Shown here piece by piece: positions 18,319-27,300 of a DNA stretch of 64,000 nucleotides. A program made the position numbers and the translations under genes. The DNA is from Palsa-601 sp963801185 (GTDB lineage: Bacteria; Actinomycetota; Acidimicrobiia; Acidimicrobiales; Bog-793): contig CAWDDW010000003.1 of the NCBI GenBank assembly GCA_963801185.1, forward strand, positions 1,364,001 through 1,428,000, given 5' to 3'. Position 1 is the stretch's first letter; each line of letters starts with the position of its first letter. The notes under the pieces were generated by a model. It was not told where the DNA came from. It made no database searches and was given only the letters and a program-made list of their open reading frames with translations.

Positions 18319-18909
18319 TTACGCGGAGCGTGGCCCTGCGAGCTTCCAAGCAGCGGGGAGGAGCCCCGCTGCGATGGCCGCCTTGATGGCGTCTCCGGCA
18401 AGGAACGGAGTCAGCCCGAGCGAGATCGCCTTTGCCGGGTCCACGCGGATGCTCACGGCGAGCCAGATCACGCCGACGGCGTACATGACGATCTCGCCGG
18501 CAACCATCGCCGGGACAGACTTGAGGAGCGACCGGTCAGCACGGCGCTCAGCGAGGAAGCCGCACAGCGCCGCACAGAGTACGAAGCCGACGATGTAACC
18601 GAACGACGCTCCCACGTAGCCGCTCGAATGCCCGGCAAACCAAGGAACACCGGCGACTCCGGCAACACCGTACAGGGCCATGGCGGCTGTGCCCCGCTTC
18701 CACCCGAGCGCTGTTCCGGCGAGCAGCACTCCTAACGTCTGGCCAGTGATAGGCACCGGCGTGAAAGAGAGGTGGATCGAGATCTGCGCCAGCAAGCCGA
18801 CGAACCCGGCCGCGCCCACCACGAGCGCGGCGTCGCGGACGAGCGTTCCCGGTAGGAGATCAGCGAGCACCAGCGGATCCGGGCGTTGCAGCGTGACGAC
18901 GTCAGACAT
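18319..18909 (-). CDS. bioY: Biotin transporter S component BioY
   Basis: Membrane-embedded biotin-binding subunit of an ECF transporter, 196 residues from ATG 18909, about six hydrophobic helices. FTPVPITGQTLGVLLAGTAL and GVAGVPWFAG with a following SGYVGASFGYIVGF block are the typical BioY substrate-site motifs. No bioM/bioN energy-coupling genes are adjacent, so it may act alone or with a shared module. Divergent from the DUF6314 gene; no BirA operator was recognised. Confidence 0.9.
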   Translation of the reverse strand: MSDVVTLQRPDPLVLADLLPGTLVRDAALVVGAAGFVGLLAQISIHLSFTPVPITGQTLGVLLAGTALGWKRGTAAMALYGVAGVAGVPWFAGHSSGYVGASFGYIVGFVLCAALCGFLAERRADRSLLKSVPAMVAGEIVMYAVGVIWLAVSIRVDPAKAISLGLTPFLAGDAIKAAIAAGLLPAAWKLAGPRSA

Positions 18910-19062
18910 TCGGGGTTGGGACCTTCCTCGACGGGGACTGGACGGTGCACGAGGTTGACACTGTGGCGACCGGCCCACCCTACCAAGGCAGCCCGTCAGG
19001 TTCGAAGTCGAGACCGAGGGTCGTCGCCGGGCTCCGTGCCGGTGCCGGGGTTGGCAGAATCG

Positions 19063-19518
19063 GTGCCGGTGGAGATCTCCGACACGCTCGAGTTCCTCCT
19101 CGGATCGTGGCACATCACGCGGTCGATCGACGATCATCTCTCCGGTAGGCGCGGGCGGTTCGAGGGCATGGCCACTGTGACCAGGTCGGCCACCGGGGCT
19201 GGCGACGACCGGGACATCGGGGCGTACTACTTCGAGACGGGCGAGCTTCGATTCGGCACCCATGTGGGACAAGCTGACCGGAGGCTCAGGTACGTGGCGC
19301 TCGGAGATGGGGCGGTGACCGTCCGGTTCGCCGACGGACGAGCGTTCGTCGATCTCGACCTCACCTCGGGAGAGTGGCAGAGCAATCATCTGTGTGGCGA
19401 GGATCTCTACGAGATCGACACTTTCGCGCGGTCGGCAGACCTTGTGGAGGAGCTATGGCGAGTTCGAGGCCCTGCCAAGGACTATGACGCAGTCGCCTAC
19501 CTGGTCCGGGTGACCTGA
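19063..19518 (+). CDS. DUF6314 family protein
   Basis: About 151 residues from GTG 19063 (GTG 19069 equally possible). Small beta-barrel-like protein: LEFLLGSWHITRSIDDHLSG at the start, repeated beta strands such as LRYVALGDGAVTVRFADGRAFVDLDL, and the end LCGEDLYEIDTF...WRVRGPAKDYDAVAYLVR. The pattern fits the DUF6314 family of unknown function, which resembles lipocalin-like binders. No signal peptide. Confidence 0.7.
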   Translation: MPVEISDTLEFLLGSWHITRSIDDHLSGRRGRFEGMATVTRSATGAGDDRDIGAYYFETGELRFGTHVGQADRRLRYVALGDGAVTVRFADGRAFVDLDLTSGEWQSNHLCGEDLYEIDTFARSADLVEELWRVRGPAKDYDAVAYLVRVT

Positions 19519-19630
19519 CGCCGGGAGCCGGGCAGTCCGGCGGCGGCGCCCGAGCCGGTACGCTGGATGGACCGGACGCCCTCCCTTCGGAGGTACACGT
19601 GCGATCCGGCAACCAAACTTGATTTCCCAT

Positions 19631-21473
19631 ATGACTTCGCGCACCGACCTCAGGAACCTCGCAATCGTGGCTCACGTCGACCACGGTAAGACGACGCTCG
19701 TCGACGGCATGCTTTGGCAGTCCGGTGTGTTCCGCGACAACCAGGACCCGGGCGAGCGCATCATGGACTCGACGGACTTGGAGCGCGAGAAGGGCATCAC
19801 GATCCTCGCGAAGAACACCGCTGTGCGTCACGGGGGGATCAAGCTCAACATCGTCGACACACCTGGGCACGCCGACTTCGGCGGCGAAGTCGAGCGCGCG
19901 CTCACGATGGTGGACGGCGTGCTGCTGCTCGTCGACGCGAGCGAAGGACCGCTTCCCCAGACGCGCTTCGTCCTCCGCAAGGCGCTGGAGCGACACCTGC
20001 CTGTCGTACTCGTCGTGAACAAGATCGACCGGCCCGATGCGCGGCCGAAGGAGGTCGTGGACGAGGTCTATGAGCTGTTCTTGGATCTCGACGCCGACGA
20101 GCACCAGATCGAATTCCCGATCGTCTACGCGAACGCCAAGGCCGCCCGCGCTTCGCTCAACCCGAGTGACGACGGAGAGAACCTCGAGCCGCTGTTCACG
20201 GCGATCGCCGCGCACATCCCACCGCCGGCCTACGAAGAAGGCCACCCTCTCCAGGCGCTCGTGACGAACCTCGACGCGTCGCCGTACGTCGGGCGCCTCG
20301 CTATCTGCCGCGTCTTGAACGGCACGATCAAGAAAGGTCAGCAGGTCGCGTGGTGCCGGTCCGACGGCACTGTCGAGACCGTGAAAGTCGCGGAGCTCTA
20401 CGTCACCGAGGGCCTCGAGCGGATCGACGCGGCCGAAGCAGGTCCAGGCGAGATCATCGGGGTGGCCGGCATCGGGGAAGTGACTATCGGCGAGACCTTG
20501 GCGGACAAGGACGATCCCCGGCCGCTTCCGGTGCTGAGCGTCGACGAGCCGAGTCTGTCGATGACGATCGGGATCAACACATCGCCACTGTCGGGCCGAG
20601 ACGGGACGAAGATGACGGCACGGCTCTTGAAGAACCGGCTCGACGCAGAGCTCGTCGGCAACGTCTCGCTTCGCGTGTACCCGACCGAGCGCCCCGAGAT
20701 CTGGGAGGTGCAGGGGCGAGGCGAGCTGCAGCTGGCTGTCCTCGTCGAGACCTTCCGCAGAGAGGGCTTCGAGCTCACGGTCGGGAAGCCGCAGGTCGTC
20801 ACGCGCGTCGTCGACGGCAAGCTGCACGAGCCGGTCGAGCGCGTCTCGATCGACGTCCCAGAGGACTTCATGGGCGTGGTCACTCAGCTCGTCGCGCTCC
20901 GCAAGGGGAGGATGCAGCAGATGGTCAACCATGGGACGGGCTGGGTCCGGTTGGAGTACTCGGTGCCGAGCAGAGGGTTGATCGGGTTCCGGACCGAGTT
21001 CCTGACAGAGACGAGGGGAACGGGCGTCCTCCACCATCTGTTCGAGGGCTTCGAGCCTTGGTTCGGGGAGCTGCGCACGCGCCCCGAGCGGTTCGCTCGT
21101 GGCCGACCGGCTCGGTGTGACGACGCAGTACAGCCTGCTCAACCTGCAGGAGCGGGGGAGCCTCTTCGTCGGGGCGGGAGTCGAGGTCTACGAGGGGATG
21201 ATCGTGGGCGAGAACGCCCGTGCGGAGGACATGGACGTCAATCCCACCAAGGAGAAGAAGCTCACCAATGTCCGCTCCTCGACCGCCGAGGAGCTCGTGC
21301 GGCTCATACCGCCCCGCCAGATGTCACTCGAGCAGGCGCTCGAGTTCATCAGGGACGACGAGTGCGTCGAGGTCACACCGGCTCAGGTCCGGATGCGCAA
21401 GGTGACGCTCGACCAGATGGCGAGGGGTCGCCGGACCGCCCAGGCAAAACGGGAGCGGCTCCAACAGCCCTAG
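19631..21473 (+). CDS. typA: Translational GTPase TypA/BipA, with one frameshift
   Basis: Ribosome-binding GTPase related to EF-G, about 613 residues once repaired. G1 is AHVDHGKTTLVD, switch region REKGITILAKNTAV, G3 DTPGHADFGGEVER, G4 NKIDRPDAR. The C-terminal TypA-specific domain follows (LFVGAGVEVYEGMIVGENAR, KKLTNVRSSTAEELVRLIPP). The frame breaks at a C run, 21082-21085: with one C removed GELRTRP continues directly into SGSLVADRLGVTTQYSLLNL. Given the intact flanks a sequencing error is most likely. TACGCT at 19559-19564 could be the -10 of a leadered transcript. Convergent with the dehydrogenase; stops overlap. Confidence 0.9.
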
Positions 21474-22552
21474 CGCACCCGCTCACCGGCGGTCGCGGCG
21501 GCCATCCTCTGCTCGGCCGTCCGATCGGCGATGGCCTCGAGCGTCTCTCCGGTGCGGCTCGCCTCCTCGAAGAGGTTGGAGACCACGTCGAAGATGCGCC
21601 CGACGTGCTCCCGGGCGGCTACCGGGTCGTAGCCCCCGGGCTCGTAGGCGATGTTGATGATGCCTCCGGCGTTGGCGACGTAGTCAGGTACGTAAGCGAT
21701 GCCCCGATTGCGGAGCACCGTGGCGAGCTCTCGCCGTACGAGCTGGTTGTTGGCAGCGCCCACGACGGCCTGGCACGAGAGCCCGAGCACCGTGTCGTCG
21801 TTGATCGCGCCCCCGAGAGCACACGGAGCGAAGAAGTCACATGGTGTGCGGTGGATCTCGCCGGAGTCCGCCGCTGTCGCGCCCAGCTCCTCGACCGCTC
21901 GCGCCACCGCGCCGGCGTCCACGTCGGCGACCACGAGGTTCGCGCCGTCAGAGGCTGCGAGCTCGGCCAAAGTGCTGCCAACCTTTCCGACGCCGCTTAT
22001 CGCCACGGTCCGGCCGGAGAGCGAGTCCGTACCCCACAGGCTGTTGGCAGTTGCCTGCATCGCCCGGTAGACGCCGTAGGCGGTGAGCGGGCTCGGATCA
22101 CCGGAACCGCCCGCCTCGATGGACCTTCCGGTGACGTATCGGGTGTGCTTGCCGAGCTCGTCCATGTCTGCCTGCGTCGTGCCGACATCCTCGGCCGTGA
22201 AATACCTGCCGCCGAAGGAGTCGAGGTACGCGGCGTAATCCTCCAGCAGCTCGGGCGAACGGAGCTCAGCCGGGTCACCGATGATCACGGCCTTGCCGCC
22301 GCCCTGGTCGAGGCCCGCCATGGCCGCCTTGTAGCTCATGGCCTTTGAGAGTTGGAGCACGTCGGCTATCGCGTCGGCGACGCTCGGGTACGGCCGGAAC
22401 CTCGTCCCCCCGAGCGATGGCCCGAGAGCCGTCGAGTGGATCGCAACGATGGCTCGGAGCCCGGACTGTTTCCGCCAGATGCCGCCGACCTCCTCGTGCT
22501 CGCCGCCCGGATCCGGGTTTCCTAGCCCGATGCCGGCATCGTAGGTGGTCAC
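21470..22552 (-). CDS. Leucine/valine dehydrogenase (Glu/Leu/Phe/Val dehydrogenase family)
   Basis: NAD-dependent oxidative deaminase of branched-chain amino acids, 360 residues. The catalytic lysine region is LDQGGGKAVIIGDP; substrate-side LGPSLGGTRFRPY and the Rossmann motif VAISGVGKVGSTLAELA are present; the C-terminal NAGGIINIAYE block matches the Leu/Val/Phe subgroup rather than glutamate dehydrogenase. GTG 22552 overlaps the stop of the SoxR-like gene (GTGA), so the two form a coupled operon. Confidence 0.88.
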   Translation of the reverse strand: MTTYDAGIGLGNPDPGGEHEEVGGIWRKQSGLRAIVAIHSTALGPSLGGTRFRPYPSVADAIADVLQLSKAMSYKAAMAGLDQGGGKAVIIGDPAELRSPELLEDYAAYLDSFGGRYFTAEDVGTTQADMDELGKHTRYVTGRSIEAGGSGDPSPLTAYGVYRAMQATANSLWGTDSLSGRTVAISGVGKVGSTLAELAASDGANLVVADVDAGAVARAVEELGATAADSGEIHRTPCDFFAPCALGGAINDDTVLGLSCQAVVGAANNQLVRRELATVLRNRGIAYVPDYVANAGGIINIAYEPGGYDPVAAREHVGRIFDVVSNLFEEASRTGETLEAIADRTAEQRMAAATAGERVR

Positions 22553-23028
22553 TGTGAGCCCATCGCGTCCGTTACCGACGCAGGGTCGTCGCCCAGCAGG
22601 TAGCGGGGTCCCTCACCGAGGCCGGCCGCGCGGTCGTCGGGGTTGTACAGCGCGGATCGCCGCAGCGAGAGGCAACCGCACCCGATACAGGAGTCGAGCT
22701 GGTCGCGCAGCCGTTCGAGCACGGCGATCTGCTCGTCGAGCACGGGTCGCCAGGCTCGGGAGAGGCGAGCCCAGTCGTTCTTGTTGGGTGTCCGGCTCTT
22801 CGGAAGCATGGCTAGGGCCGATCGTATGTCGTCGAGGCTCAGCCCCACTCGCTGAGCGACGCGGATGAACGCGATCCGCCGCAGCATGTCCCGGTGGAAG
22901 CGGCGCTGTCCGCCCTCCGAGCGTTCTGAGGAGATCAGGCCCTCCGCCTCGTAGTAGCGCAAGGCGGAGGTCGCCACCCCGGTGCGCTCGGCCACCTCAC
23001 CGATCGACAGGGTGGGTGAGTGCTGCAC
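22549..23028 (-). CDS. soxR: SoxR-like MerR-family regulator lacking the fourth cluster cysteine
   Basis: 159 residues from GTG 23028. N-terminal MerR winged helix: LSIGEVAERTGVATSALRYY; then a coiled-coil dimer helix and the SoxR tail CIGCGCLSLRRSALYNPDDR. SoxR normally binds a redox-active [2Fe-2S] cluster through C-x2-C-x-C-x5-C; here Cys114, 117 and 119 are kept but the fourth position, 125, is Ser (codon TCC). The cluster may use another ligand or be lost. The gene is divergent from the transketolase genes, with a SoxR box between, and coupled to leucine dehydrogenase. Confidence 0.85.
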   Translation of the reverse strand: MQHSPTLSIGEVAERTGVATSALRYYEAEGLISSERSEGGQRRFHRDMLRRIAFIRVAQRVGLSLDDIRSALAMLPKSRTPNKNDWARLSRAWRPVLDEQIAVLERLRDQLDSCIGCGCLSLRRSALYNPDDRAAGLGEGPRYLLGDDPASVTDAMGSQ

Positions 23029-23053
23029 GAAGGCATCCTCGCACGATCGCAGC

Positions 23054-23084
23054 TTGACTTCAAGTTAACTTTAGGTCATACGGT
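23054..23084 (+). promoter_or_regulatory. SoxR-type promoter/operator for the transketolase genes
   Basis: -35 TTGACT (23054-23059) and -10 TACGGT (23079-23084) are separated by 19 bases, the long spacer typical of MerR-family activated promoters. The spacer contains TCAAGTTAACTT (23060-23071), matching the core of the E. coli SoxR box. The -10 ends 6 bases before ATG 23091, so the mRNA should be leaderless. The adjacent divergent regulator is the obvious ligand. Confidence 0.75.
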
Positions 23085-23090
23085 GTTCAC

Positions 23091-23774
23091 ATGCTGATCG
23101 AGACAAAGCCGGACAAGGAGGGGTACGGGTCGCTCAGACGCCTGATGTCGCTGATGACGGGCGACGAGCGCCACGACCCTTCCGCCACGTCGACCCTCGA
23201 CGTGTTGTGGGTTCTCTACGACCGGGTGATGCGCCCGTCAGGCGAAGACCGGGACCGGTTCCTCCTTTCGAAAGGCCACGGGCCGCAAGCCTTCTTCGCG
23301 GTCCTGGCCGCGAAGGGGTACTTCGAAGAGAGCCTCCTCCCGAGCTTCGGCGAGTTCGACTCGCCCTTCGGTCACCACCCCGATCACCTTCTCGTGCCCG
23401 GGGTCGAGATCTCGAGCGGCTCGCTCGGCCACGGTCTGGCGATGGCTTGCGGGCTGGCCCTCGGGTTGCGCCTGGCGCGAAGTGATGCCCGGGTGTTCTG
23501 CCTCGTCGGCGATGCCGAGATGGACGAGGGCTCGAATCACGAGGCGATCGCCCTCGCCGACCGCTTCGGTCTCGCGAAGCTGACCGCCATCGTGATCGAC
23601 AACCACTCGGCGAGCCATGGGTGGCCAGGGGGGATCGAGCGCCGCTTCGAGGTCGAGGGCTGGTCTGCCACCCGGGTCGACGGGCGGGACCACGACAGCA
23701 TCGAGGCCGCCTTGTGCCACCAGATACCCGGTAGGCCGGGCGTCGTGGTCGCCGAGACGGAGCCGAAGCGGTGA
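23091..23774 (+). CDS. Transketolase, N-terminal (TPP-binding) subunit
   Basis: 227-residue thiamine-diphosphate-binding half of a split transketolase, which moves two-carbon units between sugar phosphates. FLLSKGHGPQAFFAVLA, SSGSLGHGLAMACGLALG, and the TPP motif VGDAEMDEGSNHEAIALADR ending in IDNHSASHG are present. It is shorter than typical split forms (about 270) because the N-terminus is short. Stop overlaps the GTG of the second subunit (GTGA). Without an intact partner the enzyme would be inactive. Confidence 0.88.
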   Translation: MLIETKPDKEGYGSLRRLMSLMTGDERHDPSATSTLDVLWVLYDRVMRPSGEDRDRFLLSKGHGPQAFFAVLAAKGYFEESLLPSFGEFDSPFGHHPDHLLVPGVEISSGSLGHGLAMACGLALGLRLARSDARVFCLVGDAEMDEGSNHEAIALADRFGLAKLTAIVIDNHSASHGWPGGIERRFEVEGWSATRVDGRDHDSIEAALCHQIPGRPGVVVAETEPKR

Positions 23775-24121
23775 TCTCTGCACGCGAGCAGTTCGTGTCC
23801 AGCATGTCGTCACTGTTGGACGAGGACCCGCGGTCCGCCGTCGTCCTCGCCGACATCTCGCTCGACCGCCTCGCTCCGGCTGCGGCGGCCCACCCCGAGC
23901 GGGTCGTGAACGTCGGGATCCGAGAGCAGTCGATGATCGGTGTCACGGCAGGCCTTGCGTTGGCCGGGATGCGGGCCGTGGCACATAGTTACGCAACGTT
24001 CCTCGTGGAAAGGCCCTTCGAGCAGATCAAGCTCGATCTCTCGCATCAAGAGCTCGGCGCCGTCCTCGTGTCGATCGCAGCCTCCTACGATGCTTCGAGG
24101 GAGGGAAGGACCCATCAATGC
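23771..24121 (+). pseudogene. Transketolase C-terminal subunit, 5' fragment, interrupted by a mobile element
   Basis: First 117 codons of the pyrimidine-binding subunit: SAREQFVSSMSSLL, RVVNVGIREQSMIGVTAGLA and FLVERPFEQIKLDLSHQELG are typical of this half. Reading proceeds to THQC and then enters the element at 24122. Removing 24122-33312 (element plus one target copy) rejoins codons exactly: HQC continues into PADVALFDTLPGW from 33313, giving a normal 292-residue protein. So the gene was intact before insertion. Confidence 0.92.
24114..24121. repeat. 8-bp target-site duplication, left copy
   Basis: ATCAATGC directly abuts the left inverted repeat and recurs at 33305-33312 beyond the right one. 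Eight base pairs is the usual ISL3-family duplication length. Confidence 0.9.
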
Positions 24122-24144
24122 GGGTCTCCGCGTTGGAGTGGGGA
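24122..24144. repeat. Outer left terminal inverted repeat of the ISL3-type element
   Basis: Begins GGGTCTCCGCGTTGG and ends AGTGGGGA. Against the right end read inward it matches 19 of 23 positions. No transposase or remnant of one adjoins it, so it is a solo end. Confidence 0.85.
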
Positions 24145-24334
24145 GAGCTGGCTCTGATCATTGGCGGCGCTCCGGAAAACAGCGCTGTCGGCCGCTCGCG
24201 AAATGAGCACCCGATCCGTGGTATTGCCAGCAAGGTGCCGCTCCGTCCCGGCGATCCGGGATGCCCGGTCTGCTCTGTGCGTCTTCCCGCGGCGGCCAGA
24301 GCACAGCTTCCTTGCCGACCGTGAACACAGCGGG

Positions 24335-27300
24335 TCAACACCCCGGTGGACTGCTGCCGCTCTTGTAGAACTGCCACGAGGGCGACGTGTAGCGGATCGT
24401 GTACTTCTGGAAGAGCGCGCCTTCGACGGCGACGTCGGCACATCCGCTTGTCCCGGTAGCGGTGTACGTGAAGCTGAACTCGGGTCCGAGGCCCACGTGG
24501 GCGTAATCAGGGCCGTCCTGCACCCACAGGCTTACCGTCACGCTCGCCGTCAGAGCTAGCTGGTTCGGCAAGACATTGACGCAGTTCGTGATCGCGCCAG
24601 GCGGACTCTGTGCGGTGAGGGCGACTCCGTCACAGGTGATCCCGGTCACGCCGAGTGCCGAACCGCTGACGGACTGCCCATTCACCTCGCCACCAGCGAG
24701 CGAGGCGTCGAGGTTGTGGAACGTGATGCCCCAGGTGTCCGAGAGGCTGCCCGAGCCGGTGATGACGGCGTACAGAGCGATGCCGCACGGGATCCCGATG
24801 AGCGGGACGTACTCCTGCCCGCTCACGCTGCCCTTGACGGCGACCTGGAGCGAGCCGCTCGAGATGTCGATCGTTCCCTGCGCGAGGGCCGCGCTCGGCA
24901 ACAGGTCGTTCGAGGCCACTCCGAAGCTCCCGGAGACGGTCGCGTCGAGCGACCCTGAGACCATGACGCTCGCTTCGCCCGAGATCTGAGGTGCACCGCC
25001 ACAAGCCATCTTGGTCGTGTCGTACTCGATCGGCTGGATTGAGCGCGACGCCGTCACGGATCCAGCGGTCGTCTCGAGGTCGACACCGACGCTCTCGGTG
25101 CCGACGTGCAGCCCGACCCCGAGAGCGCCGTCGAGAGTTGCCACGAATGGCTGCTCTGCGAGGTAGAAGAACGAAGCCGGGCAGTAGGCGAAGTACTCGA
25201 GGGCCGTGTCGCACGCAAGAGGCGGGGCCGACGCCATGCCGCCGGTGGTGACCACGGTCACGCTCACGCCTTCGGCGGTGGTCTCGACCGGGACACCTGA
25301 GGCGGGGATAGTGATCTGCGTTCCTGCCGAGTTCGCGCTGAAGCCGCTCGCCGCCTGGGAGCCGAAGAGCACCGCGGCGATGTCGGCAGTGTCGACGAAG
25401 CCAGACCCGCTGATGGTGACCGCCGTCGTGCTCGCCGAGCCGGCGGCGGTGAAGTCGGGGCTCACATCGCTCACGCTCGGCGTGACACCGGAGGCCGCGA
25501 CCACCGTCGTCGGATGAGCCCCGGAGGTGGAGGACGGTTTGGACTCGTTGTTGTCGACCGTCACCTCGATCGTGTCGCCGTCGTGGAGCGAGCAGGGCGA
25601 GAGCAAGTTGTTGACGTCGGCGGTGAGGGCGATCGAGGTGTTGGACCAGCTCTGCACCGTCACCTGGCAGTTGGTATTGCTCGGATCACCGGCGACCCAG
25701 TCTGCAGTGGTATCGGCGATCTCGACGTCGCCGGTCGAAGAGGGAACGCCGAGCGAGGTCGACGGGAAGCCCTCGCCGAAGCCAACACCGGTGATCGCCA
25801 CCTCGGGGTCGCCGACGTTCGGCAGAGAGGTGACACGGGCAATGGTCGGACCGGCGGCCGAGCCGGTGAGGGCGACCGAGCCGCGCTCGACCGAGTGTCC
25901 GTCGAAGACCTCCAAGGTCGCGCTCCGCGTCGTCTTAAGGATCTCCGTGTCGAGCGCCACGCCGACGGTGCAGGTCTGCCCGGGGGCCAGAACGACGCCT
26001 TGGCAGGCGTTCTGGTCGGGCGACAAGATGCCGGAGGACTCGACGATCCCGTAGGCCTCGTAGCCCGTCCCCGTCCCCGCCGACGCGAGGCGGACGCCCA
26101 GCAGGGGGAGCAAGCTCGTGCCGATGTTCGTGATCGTGACGTACTTAGGCGCGCTCAGCGTCGACACGTGGCCCGAGAAGGACATCGAGGTACGCGAGAG
26201 ACCCACCTTCGGCGTCCCGTAGGTGAAGTGCAGGCTGGAGCCGACCGTCGTTCCACCCGTCGTCGTCGCCGAGATCGACACCGTGCGCGGTTTCGACTGG
26301 GAAGGGATCACGATGGTGCACGACGTCGACGGGCACCCGGGAGAGTACGGCGTCACGGACCTCGTCCCGAACAGGAACGACTTCACGTGTTGCAGGTTCA
26401 CACCGGTGATCGTCTCCCACATCCCTCCGTCAGTCGGCCCGCTCGTGCGCGTCAGCCCCGTCAGCACCACGGTCGATCCCGAGACGTAGGTGAACTTGTC
26501 CGAAGGACCTGCGACGCTTCTCCCTCCCGGGTTCGTGACGGTGACGTTGACGGTGCCTGCACCAGGAGGTGCCAGTGCCGACACCAGCGAGCGAGACTCG
26601 ACGACGAAGCTGGCCGAGACCTTCCCGAAATGGACCGCCGTTGCTCCTGTGAAGCCCGACCCGGAGATGTTGACGATGCTCCCGCCAGCAGCAGGACCTG
26701 AACTCGGGCTGAGACCGGTTACGGTCGGCGGACTGATGGTCGTCGCGGGGAACTCGGTGACGGTGTCGCTTGCCACATTCGCCACGAACAGGTCGCCCCC
26801 GCTCACGGCCAAGGCGTCCGGCTCGCCGAACTGGTACGACGATCCCGAGATCACGCGCACGAGCGCTCCGGTCGAGGCGTTCAGCTCGGTGACCGAGTTG
26901 CCGCCCTTGTTGGCCACGAACAGGTCACCCCCGCTCACCGCCAAGGCGTCCGGCCCGTCGAAGTCATACGACGAGCCCGAGATCACCCGCACGAGCGCCC
27001 CGGTCGAGGTGTTGAGCTCGGTGACCGTGTTGCTGTCGTAGTTCGCCACAAATAGGTCTCCGCCGCTCACCGCCAAGGCCCACGGCCCGTCGAACTGATA
27101 CGACGAGCCCGAGATCACCCGCACGAGCGCCCCGGTCGAGGTGTTGAGCTCGGTGACCGAGCCTCCTCCATTCGCCACGAAGAGGTCGCCCCCGCTCACG
27201 GCCAAGACGTCCGGCTCGTCGAACTGGTACGACGGGTCCGAGATCACCCGCACCAGCGCCCCGGTCGAGGTGTTGAGCTCGGTAACCGTGTTGCTGTAGG

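Noticed and set aside
19619..19630. TTG start for TypA four codons upstream
   Set aside because: The family begins at the ATG 19631 (MTSRTDLRN) and the extra residues add nothing conserved.
25514..26701. 395-residue plus-strand frame opposite the secreted repeat protein
   Set aside because: Mirror translation of IPT-domain coding sequence, without start signal or recognisable domain.
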